64,000 nucleotides of DNA from Polycyclovorans sp964425915 (GTDB lineage: Bacteria; Pseudomonadota; Gammaproteobacteria; Nevskiales; Nevskiaceae), in the NCBI GenBank assembly GCA_964425915.1, contig CAYROO010000011.1, forward strand, positions 1-64,000, in the 5' to 3' direction. The translations under genes and the position numbers were made by a program. This document shows positions 25,564-34,354 of this stretch, piece after piece; positions within the stretch are counted from its first letter, which is position 1; the number at the start of each line of letters is the position of its first letter. The notes below the pieces were generated by a model. It ran no database searches. It had not been told where the DNA came from and saw nothing but the letters and a program-made list of their open reading frames with translations.

Positions 25564-26580
25564 ATGAACCGCCTGATCCTGTCGCTGAGTGTCCTGCTGC
25601 TGGTGTCCGCCTGTTCCCGTTCCGAGACGGCGCCGCCGCCCACGGAGTTGGTGGTGTATTCGGCCCGGGCCGAGCACCTGATCCAGCCCCTGTTCGAGCG
25701 CTACCAGCAGGAAACCGGCGTGGTCGTCCGCTACCTGAGCGACAGTGAGGCCTCACTGATCGAGCGTCTGAAGGCGGAGGGTGCGCAGAGCCCGGCCGAT
25801 ATCCTGCTGACGGTGGATGCCGGCAACCTCTGGTACGCCGCCGAACAGGGCGTGCTGCGGCCCCTGGAGTCCGACGTGCTGACGGCCAATATCCCCGCCG
25901 TCTTGCGCGATCCGCAGATGCGTTGGGTGGGGCTGTCGGTACGGGCACGCACCCTGGTGTACGCCACCGAGCGGGTGCAGCCCACTGAGCTGAGCACCTA
26001 CGAGGCGCTGGCCGATGACACCTGGAAGGGCCGTCTGTGTTTGCGCTCGGCGAAGAAGGTCTACAACCAGTCACTGGTGGCGACCATGATTGCCGAGTTG
26101 GGCGAGCCTGCCACCGAGGCTGTGGTGCGGGGCTGGGTGGACAATCTGGCGGCGCCACCGTTTGCCAACGACACGGCCGTGATCGAGGCCATTGCGGCGG
26201 GTCGCTGCGATGTCGGGCTGGTCAACACCTATTACTTCGGCCGCCTGTTGAAGGACACGCCCGACCTGCCGGTGGGGTTGTTCTGGGCCAACCAGGGTGA
26301 GGGCGCGCGTGGGCTGCATGTGAATGTATCCGGCGCCGGTGTCACCACCGCATCGAAGCAGCCCGAAGCCGCGCAGGCGCTGCTGGAGTGGCTGTCACAG
26401 GGCGAGGCGCAGGCCCTCTTTGCCGGCAGCAATCTGGAATTCCCGGCCAACCCGATGGTGCCGGCGGATCCGCTGGTCGCCGCCTGGGGCCCGTACCGCG
26501 GCGATGATCTCAACGTATCGGAAGCGGGGCGGCTGCAGGTGCAGGCGGTGCGGCTGATGGATCGCGCAGGTTACGAATAG
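25564..26580 (+). CDS. fbpA: ferric iron ABC transporter, substrate-binding lipoprotein
   Basis: A 338-residue FbpA/FutA-type binding protein. ATG 25564 gives a short lipoprotein signal (LILSLSVLLLVSAC, lipobox VSAC). ELVVYSARAEHLIQPLFERY is the usual start of the class, and NTYYFGRL near residue 222 holds the paired Tyr residues that bind Fe(III). It captures ferric iron in the periplasm for the permease that follows. An upstream ATG (25552) lies inside the Fur box and is less likely. The stop shares one base with the fbpB GTG start (TAGTG). Confidence 0.92.
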   Translation: MNRLILSLSVLLLVSACSRSETAPPPTELVVYSARAEHLIQPLFERYQQETGVVVRYLSDSEASLIERLKAEGAQSPADILLTVDAGNLWYAAEQGVLRPLESDVLTANIPAVLRDPQMRWVGLSVRARTLVYATERVQPTELSTYEALADDTWKGRLCLRSAKKVYNQSLVATMIAELGEPATEAVVRGWVDNLAAPPFANDTAVIEAIAAGRCDVGLVNTYYFGRLLKDTPDLPVGLFWANQGEGARGLHVNVSGAGVTTASKQPEAAQALLEWLSQGEAQALFAGSNLEFPANPMVPADPLVAAWGPYRGDDLNVSEAGRLQVQAVRLMDRAGYE

Positions 26581-28208
26581 TGTCGGCGGCCGCCTCCGGC
26601 GGACGCGCCGCGCGATTCGCCTGGGCGCTGCTGGCCGCCGGCTTCTGTCTGCCCACACTGGTGCCCTTGGCGGCGGTGTTGCAGGCCCTGCTGGTGCCGG
26701 AAGGCGAGGTCTGGCAGCACCTGCTTGCCCATGTGTTGCCCTCGGCCGTGGCCGATACGCTGTGGCTGTTGCTGGGTGTCGGACTGGGCGTGGTGGCGGT
26801 CGGCGTGAGCCTGGCAGGGCTGGTGGCGATGGCGGACTTTCCGGGGCGTCGCTTCTTTGACTGGGCGCTGTTGCTGCCGTTGGCGATGCCCGGCTATGTC
26901 CTGGCGGTGGCGTTCCTGGGCCTGTTCGACTACAGCGGCACGGTGGCGACTGCGCTGCGTGCATGGGGCATCGAGCTGCCGGCCTTTCGTGGTCGAGGCG
27001 GCCTGATCCTGGTGCTGACGGCGGCCTTGTATCCCTACGTATATCTGGTGGCGCGACAGGCTTTTGCCTCCACCGGCCTGCGCACGCTGGAAGTGGCGCG
27101 CAGCCTCGGCCATGCGCCGTTGCCGGCGTTCCTGCGCACCGTACTTCCGCTGGGCCTGCCGTGGATCATGGCCGGGACCGGGCTGGCATTGATGGAGACG
27201 CTTGCCGATTTCGGCACGGTGGCAGCCTTCAATTACGACACGCTGACGGTGGCGATTTACAAGACCTGGTACACGCAATTCTCGCCACGCGGCGGCCTTC
27301 AGGTGGCGGCGGTATTGCTGCTGTTTGTGCTGGGGCTGCTGGCACTGGAAGCACGCGGTCGGCGCGGCATGCGATTCGCCACCATGGGGAGCGCACCCTT
27401 GCGTCGGCTGCCGTTGACGCGGCTGCGCTGGCTCGCCACCGCGTGGTGTGCGCTGGTGCTGTTGCTGGCGTTCGTGCTCCCGGTGATCTGGCTGGCGGTG
27501 GCGGGCTTGCAGCATGTTCCGGACATGCGTGGCCGTTTCTGGGCGCTGGGACGCAACACCCTGAGCCTTGGCGCGCTGGCCGCCTTGCTGACCGTTGCGG
27601 TGGCCTTGCTGATCGCGCTCGCTGTCCATTTCGCTCCGTCGTGGATCACCCGGCTGACCCAGCGCCTGTCGACGCTGGGCTATGCCTTTCCGGGCGCGCT
27701 GCTGGCGGTGGGCCTGTACGTGCCGATGGCTGCGCTGATGGCCACGCTTGCGCAGGCGGGATTTGCCATCAGCCTGGTTCAGATCGGCGTTCCGCTGCTG
27801 CTGCTGGGCTACGGCGTGCGGTTCCTGGCGGTGGGTCATGCGCCGGTGGCGGCGGGGTTGTTGCGGCTGCGCCCGTCGATGATCGAGGCGGCGCGCCTTT
27901 CCGGCGCCGGTCCGCTGCGTATCATCGGGCGCATTCACCTGCCCCTGTTGCAACCGAGCCTGATGACGGCGTTACTGCTGGTCTTCGTCGATGTCCTGAA
28001 AGAAATGCCGATCACCTTGATGATGCGTCCGTTCGGCTGGGACACCTTTGCTACCCGGATCTTCGAATTCACGCGTGAGGGGGAGTGGGGCATGGCCGCC
28101 GTGCCGTCACTGGCGTTGATGGTGGCCGGCCTGCTGCCGATCTGGCTGTTGCATCGGGGTCGGCGGGCGTCGGAAGGCTTGCATCTCGGGGGGCAAGCGC
28201 ATGCTTGA
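26580..28208 (+). CDS. fbpB: ferric iron ABC transporter permease (fused two-domain)
   Basis: A 542-residue inner-membrane permease with two homologous six-helix halves, as in FbpB/CysTW fusions. Each half carries an EAA-type loop: EVARSLGHAPLPAFLRTVLPLGLP near 170-195 and EAARLSGAGPLRIIGRIHLP near 440-460. It forms the channel for iron delivered by FbpA and couples to FbpC. It starts at GTG 26580 and overlaps fbpC by 8 bases. Confidence 0.92.
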   Translation: MSAAASGGRAARFAWALLAAGFCLPTLVPLAAVLQALLVPEGEVWQHLLAHVLPSAVADTLWLLLGVGLGVVAVGVSLAGLVAMADFPGRRFFDWALLLPLAMPGYVLAVAFLGLFDYSGTVATALRAWGIELPAFRGRGGLILVLTAALYPYVYLVARQAFASTGLRTLEVARSLGHAPLPAFLRTVLPLGLPWIMAGTGLALMETLADFGTVAAFNYDTLTVAIYKTWYTQFSPRGGLQVAAVLLLFVLGLLALEARGRRGMRFATMGSAPLRRLPLTRLRWLATAWCALVLLLAFVLPVIWLAVAGLQHVPDMRGRFWALGRNTLSLGALAALLTVAVALLIALAVHFAPSWITRLTQRLSTLGYAFPGALLAVGLYVPMAALMATLAQAGFAISLVQIGVPLLLLGYGVRFLAVGHAPVAAGLLRLRPSMIEAARLSGAGPLRIIGRIHLPLLQPSLMTALLLVFVDVLKEMPITLMMRPFGWDTFATRIFEFTREGEWGMAAVPSLALMVAGLLPIWLLHRGRRASEGLHLGGQAHA

Positions 28209-29241
28209 GGTGGTCGGCCTATGGGCCCGCCACGGCCTTGCGGTGGTACTGCGCGACATCAACCTGACATTGGCAGAAGGGGAGATCGGCGCGCTGCTGG
28301 GCCCCAGCGGCTCAGGCAAGACCACCCTGCTGCGAATCCTCGCCGGGTTCGACCTGCCGTCCCAGGGCGAGGTGCGCTTCGCGGGCGCAGCCATAGCCCG
28401 TCCGCAGGGGGCCGTGGCGCCGGAGCATCGCGGTTTTGCGATGGTGTTCCAGGACCACGCCTTGCTGCCGCATCTCAGTGTTTCCGGCAACATCGCCTTT
28501 GGCCTGCATCGCCTGAAGGCGGCTGCACGCAGCGAACGCATCGCCGAGGCCATGGCGATGGTGGGGCTGCAAGGCCTGGATGCGCGCAAACCCCACGAGC
28601 TGTCCGGCGGACAGCAGCAGCGGGTGGCGGTGGCGCGCGCCTTGGCCATGCGACCGCGACTGCTGTTGCTGGACGAGCCCTTCAGCAGCCTGGATGAAAC
28701 CTTGCGGCACCAGTTGCAGCGCGATCTTCGCCGCTGGCTGAAACAGACCGGCACCACGGCGCTGCTGGTGACCCACTCGCAGCAGGAAGCCTATGCCGTG
28801 GCGGATCGGGTTGGTGTCATTGGCAGCGGCCGTTTACACCAGTGGGATACGCCGTACCGGGTCTATCACCATCCAGCCAGTCGCTTCGTCGCCGAGTTTG
28901 TCGGCGATGGCGTGTGGCTGGCCGCGCAGGTCCTGGCGGACGGCGCCTTGCAGACTGAAATCGGGGTGCTGCCAGCGGCTCAGACGTCAGTCTTTGCGCC
29001 GGGGCAGCATGTGGAACTGCTGCTGCGCCCCGACGACCTGATCCATGACGATCTCAGCCCGTGGCGGGTTCGTGTGGTCGCGTCCACCTTCCGGGGCGCC
29101 GATCGTCTGTATCGGCTGGCGCTGCCCTCGGGGACCGAATTGTTGTCGCTGGTGCCCTCGCATCATCCGGCCCACCCAGTGGATGAGGAGATCGGCATCC
29201 GACTGGATCTGCAACATCGGATCTGCTTTTCCGTGGGCTGA
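28201..29241 (+). CDS. fbpC: ferric iron ABC transporter ATPase
   Basis: A 346-residue ATPase with Walker A GPSGSGKTT (35-43), Q-loop VFQDHALLPH, signature LSGGQQQRVAVARAL, Walker B LLLLDEPFSSLDE and H-loop VTHSQQEA. The last ~100 residues form a TOBE-type regulatory domain (FAPGQHVELLLRPDDL) that usually modulates transport. It completes the fbpABC unit, all behind one Fur box. Confidence 0.93.
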   Translation: MLEVVGLWARHGLAVVLRDINLTLAEGEIGALLGPSGSGKTTLLRILAGFDLPSQGEVRFAGAAIARPQGAVAPEHRGFAMVFQDHALLPHLSVSGNIAFGLHRLKAAARSERIAEAMAMVGLQGLDARKPHELSGGQQQRVAVARALAMRPRLLLLDEPFSSLDETLRHQLQRDLRRWLKQTGTTALLVTHSQQEAYAVADRVGVIGSGRLHQWDTPYRVYHHPASRFVAEFVGDGVWLAAQVLADGALQTEIGVLPAAQTSVFAPGQHVELLLRPDDLIHDDLSPWRVRVVASTFRGADRLYRLALPSGTELLSLVPSHHPAHPVDEEIGIRLDLQHRICFSVG

Positions 29242-29294
29242 ATTTACCTGCCTGGCTTCATCGGGGCGCCAACGGCGCTGGGCATACTCGGCGG

Positions 29295-31769
29295 ATGAAC
29301 GGATTTCGCGCCTGTGTGATGTCGGTGTGGTTGGGCCACGCGGTGTTGTTGGTGGCCTGTAGTGGCAGTGAGCCAGTGGAGAATCGTCTCGACGGCGCGC
29401 CGTCGGGCGTGTCACCGCCACCGGTGGCGCCGTCAGGTCAGTGGCTGACCACCGACGCCCACGTCCATACCGACCACTCCTCGGATGGCTCCGCATTCCG
29501 CCAACTGTCGAGTGACGCCTTGCCCGGCAACGTCTCCATTGCCGACCAGATCGCACAGGGGCGGTTGCGCGGGCTGGATTTCATGGCCTTGACCGATCAC
29601 CGCACCTACGACCAGCACTGGGACCCGCTTTGGACCAGTGACGACATCCTGCTGATCCCGGGTGAGGAAGCCAATGGCAGCCCGCATGCCAACATCTTCG
29701 GCGCGGTGGACACCATCCTCGATGGCGCCAACGGCCCCGAGGGCTTCGATCACAAGCCCACGCAGCAAAGCCTCTGGGATGCCCATGCGCAAGGCGCGGT
29801 GTGGCAGGTCAACCACCCCAACCGCGACTCGATGAACGAGGATGGCAGCGCCAATGACCAGGGCAGTGTGGTCGGGGCCAACCTGATCGAGGTGTGGAAC
29901 ATCGCCGAAGACATCGAGCTGCAGCTCAATTACGCAGAAAGCCGCTGGAACCTCGGCTTTGAGTCTGGAATCACCGCCAGCTCAGATAACCACTTCCGTG
30001 AACTGTGGCTGATCGGCTTTGGCCCCGGCACCGTGCACACCCATGTGCTGGCCGCTGACGACAGCGAACGCGCCATCCTGGAAGGGCTGCGCCGCGGCCG
30101 TACCACCCTGAGCGATTTTGGCTTGCTGTCGGCCTTCCTCACCCTGGAGGCCGACGTCGATGGCGATGGCAGCTTTGAGGCGGTCAATGGTGACACCGTG
30201 GCCGTGACGCCGGGGCAGGAGATCACCCTGCGCCTGCGTGCGCGGCGCGCCATGGGTCAGACCCTGCAAGTGATCGGTCAGCCGGGCCGCACCGCTGCGC
30301 CGCTGGCGGTCTTCCAGCCCCGGCTGCCGGACGAAACCTTTGTGATGACGCTGACGGCGCCTGAGCAGCCGTACTGGCTGCGTGCGGAGTTGCGCGGCAT
30401 CGGCATGGGGATGCCCGACGACGACGCACTGCCGAACAGTGAGCGCAGTCGCCGCGCCCTGACCTCGCCGCTGTTTTTGCGGCCGCATGGCACGCCGGTG
30501 GTGCCCGCGGGCGAACGCCCGGTACCGGCCGATGCCGGCGGAGAAGATGGTGCGGTCTGGGCGCTCGGTGCGGCAGGGCGCTTCACCGGTTTTCCTGATG
30601 GCCTGCAGCTGGAGGATGGCGTCGCGCTGACGGTGGCGGAAACCCACGACGAGGCTGGCACCCACATTCTGTTCCGTCGTGCCGACGCTGCGCCGGTGGT
30701 GTTGAACCGGGTGCCCGGCTTTGCCCGCTTTCCCCGCATCGCGGCGCAGGGGCAGCAGGTGTGGGTGGTTTGGGAGGACGAACGTGCCGGGCAGCGCCCC
30801 CGCCAACCCCGCATCCTGCTGCGCGGCTCAACCGATGGCGGTCGCAGCTGGGGCGATGAGCAGTGGCTGGATCCGGGGCCCGCCCGCAGTATCCGACCGG
30901 CCTTGGCGGTACTGCCCGACGGGCGTCCGGTGATCGCCTGGAGCGACAACCGGCGGCGTTGTTTCGACCTGTTCGTTCAGGTCGGCGTCGAGGGCGCCCC
31001 ACAGTCACTGAGCGGCGACAAGCCCTGCACCCCGGGCACCTTGGTAGACACCCGCAGCTCACGCGATCCGGCCTCGCTGCACCCGGCCCTGGCGGTGATG
31101 CCGGACGGTGGCGCGGTGGTGGTGTTCCAGGACAACCGCTTCGATCCCAACCCGGGCTGGACCGGCGAAACCGGCTTCAACGGTGGGTTCGAGGGCGTGG
31201 ACCGCACCGACCCCGACAACTGGGAGATCCTGGCGCGCCGTTTCGACCCGGTGAGCGGCGCCTGGTCGGCGCCGGTGCGGGTCTCCAACAATGGTAGCGA
31301 GGATCCCTTCGATGAGACCGCGCTGGCCGACCGCCATCCGGCGGTCACGGTCACCAACGATGGCGTGTTGATGGCCGCCTGGGATGCCAAGCCCCTGCAA
31401 TCCTCCGGCGTCAATAGCGTGGTGATGGCCAGCCATTCGCTGGACGGCGGCCTCAATTGGTCACCGCCGGTGGTGGTGGACGACAGCGTGTCGGCAATGC
31501 AGCAGCGTCCGGCGCTATCCGCGCAGGGTCAGCAGGTGCAGCTGGTCTGGATGGACAGCCGCGACGAAGACTGGCGCCACCGCATCTGGTCGCGCACCTG
31601 GCGGGCGGATACCGGCTGGTCACCCGCCAGCCTACGGCTCAGCGGTCGTGGCAATGCCGGCTGGCCGCGGCTGCAGGGCGACCGTCTGTTGTGGACCAGT
31701 GATCGTGGTGCGACCGCTGGGCAACGGGACCCCACCTGGCAAGTATGGGCGCTGCCGGTGACACCGTAG
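29295..31769 (+). CDS. PHP-domain lipoprotein with sialidase/BNR-like repeats
   Basis: An 824-residue envelope protein with a lipoprotein signal (VLLVAC, lipidated Cys22). Residues ~50-290 form a PHP metallo-phosphoesterase domain: His56 and His58 in TDAHVHTDHSSDG, LTDHRTYD, GEEANGSPHANIFG, and a further conserved ITASSDNHF. Residues ~410-824 are a repeat region with Asp-box-like phrases (STDGGRSWGDEQW; SLDGGLNWSPPVV), probably a beta-propeller. It likely acts on a phosphate ester or binds sugars outside the inner membrane; the substrate is unknown. It lies 53 bases after fbpC but has no obvious tie to iron. Confidence 0.75.
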   Translation: MNGFRACVMSVWLGHAVLLVACSGSEPVENRLDGAPSGVSPPPVAPSGQWLTTDAHVHTDHSSDGSAFRQLSSDALPGNVSIADQIAQGRLRGLDFMALTDHRTYDQHWDPLWTSDDILLIPGEEANGSPHANIFGAVDTILDGANGPEGFDHKPTQQSLWDAHAQGAVWQVNHPNRDSMNEDGSANDQGSVVGANLIEVWNIAEDIELQLNYAESRWNLGFESGITASSDNHFRELWLIGFGPGTVHTHVLAADDSERAILEGLRRGRTTLSDFGLLSAFLTLEADVDGDGSFEAVNGDTVAVTPGQEITLRLRARRAMGQTLQVIGQPGRTAAPLAVFQPRLPDETFVMTLTAPEQPYWLRAELRGIGMGMPDDDALPNSERSRRALTSPLFLRPHGTPVVPAGERPVPADAGGEDGAVWALGAAGRFTGFPDGLQLEDGVALTVAETHDEAGTHILFRRADAAPVVLNRVPGFARFPRIAAQGQQVWVVWEDERAGQRPRQPRILLRGSTDGGRSWGDEQWLDPGPARSIRPALAVLPDGRPVIAWSDNRRRCFDLFVQVGVEGAPQSLSGDKPCTPGTLVDTRSSRDPASLHPALAVMPDGGAVVVFQDNRFDPNPGWTGETGFNGGFEGVDRTDPDNWEILARRFDPVSGAWSAPVRVSNNGSEDPFDETALADRHPAVTVTNDGVLMAAWDAKPLQSSGVNSVVMASHSLDGGLNWSPPVVVDDSVSAMQQRPALSAQGQQVQLVWMDSRDEDWRHRIWSRTWRADTGWSPASLRLSGRGNAGWPRLQGDRLLWTSDRGATAGQRDPTWQVWALPVTP

Positions 31770-31781
31770 CGCTCGGCGCTA
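31767..31781. other. short perfect hairpin between convergent genes
   Basis: The sequence TAGCGC-TCG-GCGCTA overlaps the stop of the PHP-domain gene and ends 2 bases before the LysR stop. There is no T-run, so it is not a classic terminator; the symmetry might reduce read-through in either direction. Confidence 0.3.
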
Positions 31782-31783
31782 GG

Positions 31784-32674
31784 TTAAGCCGATGGCGCCC
31801 GCATGATGAGGCGTTCCAGCGCATCGTTGCGGTGACGTTGGGGCGTGGTGATGGCGAAGAAGCGTTCGGACAGTTCGGCGGACTGTCCGACCACCACCAG
31901 GATGCCGGTGCGCAGTTCGTCCTGCACCACCACCTCGGGCAGTACGGTCAGCCAGCCGCTGTCGCGGGCGATCAGACGCAGCATCGCCATGTCGTCCACC
32001 TCGGCACGCACGCGCGGGGTCACATCAGCGGCCGCACATAAGGCGTCGAACTGTCCGCGAAGGGCATGCCGCCGTCCCGGCAGGGCGATATCCAGGCCAT
32101 GCAAACCCTGCGGGATCTGCAAGCTGCGGCCCTTCCAGCGCCCCACCGGCCCGACCAGGGAAATGGACTGGCTGCCGAGAAACCGGCAGTGCAGGGGGCG
32201 ATCGGCGTCGGCGGGCACGGTTTCATTGGCCAGCACAACATCAAGTTGGTGCTGCACCAATCGCTGGATCAGGCCTTCGAGCAGGCCCGACTCCAGTGTG
32301 AGCATGATGTTCGGGTCCGCCAGCAATGGACGGATCCAATTTTCCTGATAGTTGCGCGACAGGGTTGCGACGCTGCCGACCCGGAGTTGGGTAATCCCGG
32401 CAGCCTGTCCGCGCAGGCGCCCGAGCATCTCCTGGCCCAGGCCGAAAATGTTGTCTGCGTAGGCCATCACCAGCTGCCCGGTGTCGGTCAGCACAAGACG
32501 CCGGGCCTTGCGCTCGAACAAGGGTTCGCCGAGCCGGGCCTCCAGTTGGCGGATCTGCGCGGACACCGAGGACTGTGAGGTATGCAGGGCCTCCGCGGCG
32601 CGGGTGAGATGGCCCAGCTTGGCCACGCGCCAGAAATAGAGCAGATGATGAAAGTTCAGCTGTTCGAGATTCAT
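31784..32674 (-). CDS. LysR-family regulator (NhaR-like) divergent from dabBA
   Basis: A 296-residue LysR regulator. The winged helix begins LNFHHLLYFWRVAKLGHLTRAAEALHTSQSSVSAQIRQLEARLG, closest in style to NhaR. The effector domain follows from about residue 90. It is transcribed away from dabB, and the shared 85-base region is rich in GAACA/TGTTC half-sites. Control of the CO2/bicarbonate accumulation genes is therefore the best guess; the effector is unknown. Confidence 0.88.
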   Translation of the reverse strand: MNLEQLNFHHLLYFWRVAKLGHLTRAAEALHTSQSSVSAQIRQLEARLGEPLFERKARRLVLTDTGQLVMAYADNIFGLGQEMLGRLRGQAAGITQLRVGSVATLSRNYQENWIRPLLADPNIMLTLESGLLEGLIQRLVQHQLDVVLANETVPADADRPLHCRFLGSQSISLVGPVGRWKGRSLQIPQGLHGLDIALPGRRHALRGQFDALCAAADVTPRVRAEVDDMAMLRLIARDSGWLTVLPEVVVQDELRTGILVVVGQSAELSERFFAITTPQRHRNDALERLIMRAPSA

Positions 32675-32680
32675 GATTCT

Positions 32681-32708
32681 GTTATAACGAACAAAACATT
32701 CTGTTCAA
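32681..32708 (-). promoter_or_regulatory. promoter of the NhaR-like LysR gene
   Basis: Reading toward the LysR gene there is TTGAAC, a 16-base spacer and TATAAC. The elements lie within the half-site array, so self-control is likely. Confidence 0.5.
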
Positions 32709-32724
32709 TATAATATACAGAACA
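32689..32724 (+). promoter_or_regulatory. LysR operator array and dab promoter -10
   Basis: Three alternating half-sites GAACA (32689), TGTTC (32702) and GAACA (32720) form GAACA-N8-TGTTC and TTCTGT-N12-ACAGAA inverted repeats. A perfect TATAAT (32709-32714) lies between the second and third sites and could serve the dabBA transcript. The region is strikingly AT-rich. Confidence 0.55.
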
Positions 32725-32762
32725 AATAGCCATCGCCATGATGCACTCACTGCAACACGGTG

Positions 32763-34334
32763 ATGGATCTCGCGATGGATTTTCTGCCCCTTCTGTTGAC
32801 GTCCGCGGCGCTGACACCCCTGGTCGCCATGACCGTCATCGGCGGGCTGAGCCTGTGGCCGACGATGTCCGTGCGGGTGCGCTGGCGCCTGCTGCTCATC
32901 GCCAGCACCCTCGGTCTGGCGGCGGTGGCGCTGGCGCTGGCGTTGGCGGCATGGGACGCGCCGGCGGAAACCGGCGGGGTGGGGCTCGGTCCGCTTCGGG
33001 TCAGTGTGCTGGGTCTGGTGATTGCGCTGCTGGTCCAGTTTCTGGGGGTGGTGATTGGCCGCTTCTCGGCGCGCTATCTGGATGGCGAGCGGGGGCAGAA
33101 GGGCTATATCACCGCATTATCCGGGACTCTCGCTGGGGTGCAGCTGCTGGTGCTGGCGGACCATTGGGTGTTGCTGATCGCTGCCTGGGCCAGTGTCGGT
33201 ATCACACTGCAACGCTTGCTCTGCTTCTACCCTGAGCGGCCGTTCGCCCGCCTCGCGGCACACAAAAAATTCATCGCTGATCGGGTGGCGGACGTGTTGC
33301 TGGTGGTGGCCGCCATCATGGCCTGGAACACCGTGGGCAGCGGCTCGCTGTCGGCGCTATGGACGCATGTGGCAGCCCACGGGATGAGCCCCGCACTGCA
33401 TATCAGTGCGCTTGCCACCGTGCTGGCTGTGGTGCTGCGCACCGCCTTGTTCCCGGTTCACGGCTGGTTGATCCAGGTGATGGAGGCGCCGACCCCGGTC
33501 TCGGCGCTGCTGCACGCGGGTGTACTCAATCTGGGGGGCTTCGTGCTGATCCGGTTCGCGCCGCTGCTGGAACAGGCGCCGGTGGCGCGGACGCTGCTGG
33601 TGCTGGTCGGGCTCGCCACCGCCGTGCTCGCCGGTATGGTCATGCTGACCCGCATCAGCATCAAAGTCCGGCTGGCGTGGTCGACGGTTGCCCAGATGGG
33701 ATTCATGGTGCTGGAGTGCGGGCTGGGGCTGTACACACTGGCGGTGCTGCATCTTTTGGGGCACTCGCTGTACAAGGCGCACGCCTTCCTTTCCTCGGCC
33801 GGCATTGTCCGCGAAGTCCGCTTGCGGCGGCTGCGGGTTGCCGAACCGATCTCGGCACTCAGCGTGTGGCTGGCACCGGTGGTCAGTACCTGCGCGGTCG
33901 CAGTCGTGCTCGGATTGATGAATACCAGCGCCTGGCCGTGGTGGTGGACCGTGGTCATCGGCCTCGCTTGGGCGCCGATGATGTGGTGCTCGACCACCGA
34001 CGCGGCTGAGGCGCTGCGGGCTTACAGCTGGGGCGCCCTGATGGTTGCCGGGCTGGCCCTGGCGGCTTTGCTGGTGCATCAAGTGCCGATCGGCATCATG
34101 GATCACCCGCATCATGGTTTTGGCGTGATGGCGATGGTCGGGATGCTGGGTCTCTACGTGTGCCTGGTGCTGCTGCAGCTACGACCGCAGGTCCTCGGCA
34201 CCTGGCGTCGCTGGGCCTACGCCGGCTTCTATGTCGATGAGGCCTACACCCGGGCGGCGCTGCGTCTGTGGCCCAGCCACTGGGGTGCGCCGCCATTCCG
34301 CGCCGCCCCGACCGCCACTGAATCCCTGCTCTGA
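32763..34334 (+). CDS. dabB: DabB, proton-conducting NuoL-like subunit of the CO2/bicarbonate pump
   Basis: A 523-residue membrane protein of the NuoL/MrpA antiporter family with about 13 hydrophobic helices. PTPVSALLHAGVLNLGGFVLIR is the hallmark proton-channel helix, and LGHSLYKAHAFLSSAGIV follows. Paired with DabA it couples an ion gradient to CO2 hydration, so bicarbonate accumulates inside the cell. I start at ATG 32763, next to GTG 32760; ATG 32775 is also possible. It leads directly into dabA with 20 bases between. Confidence 0.92.
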   Translation: MDLAMDFLPLLLTSAALTPLVAMTVIGGLSLWPTMSVRVRWRLLLIASTLGLAAVALALALAAWDAPAETGGVGLGPLRVSVLGLVIALLVQFLGVVIGRFSARYLDGERGQKGYITALSGTLAGVQLLVLADHWVLLIAAWASVGITLQRLLCFYPERPFARLAAHKKFIADRVADVLLVVAAIMAWNTVGSGSLSALWTHVAAHGMSPALHISALATVLAVVLRTALFPVHGWLIQVMEAPTPVSALLHAGVLNLGGFVLIRFAPLLEQAPVARTLLVLVGLATAVLAGMVMLTRISIKVRLAWSTVAQMGFMVLECGLGLYTLAVLHLLGHSLYKAHAFLSSAGIVREVRLRRLRVAEPISALSVWLAPVVSTCAVAVVLGLMNTSAWPWWWTVVIGLAWAPMMWCSTTDAAEALRAYSWGALMVAGLALAALLVHQVPIGIMDHPHHGFGVMAMVGMLGLYVCLVLLQLRPQVLGTWRRWAYAGFYVDEAYTRAALRLWPSHWGAPPFRAAPTATESLL

Positions 34335-34354
34335 CGACCCGGAGGCGCAAAGCC

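Noticed and set aside
26571..27953. A 460-codon minus-strand frame
   Set aside because: Antisense to the FbpB permease; composition is Gln/Arg/His-rich, typical of a mirror frame.
31767..31781. A Rho-independent terminator between the PHP-domain gene and the LysR gene
   Set aside because: The hairpin is perfect but short and no T-run follows on either strand, so I list it only as a hairpin.
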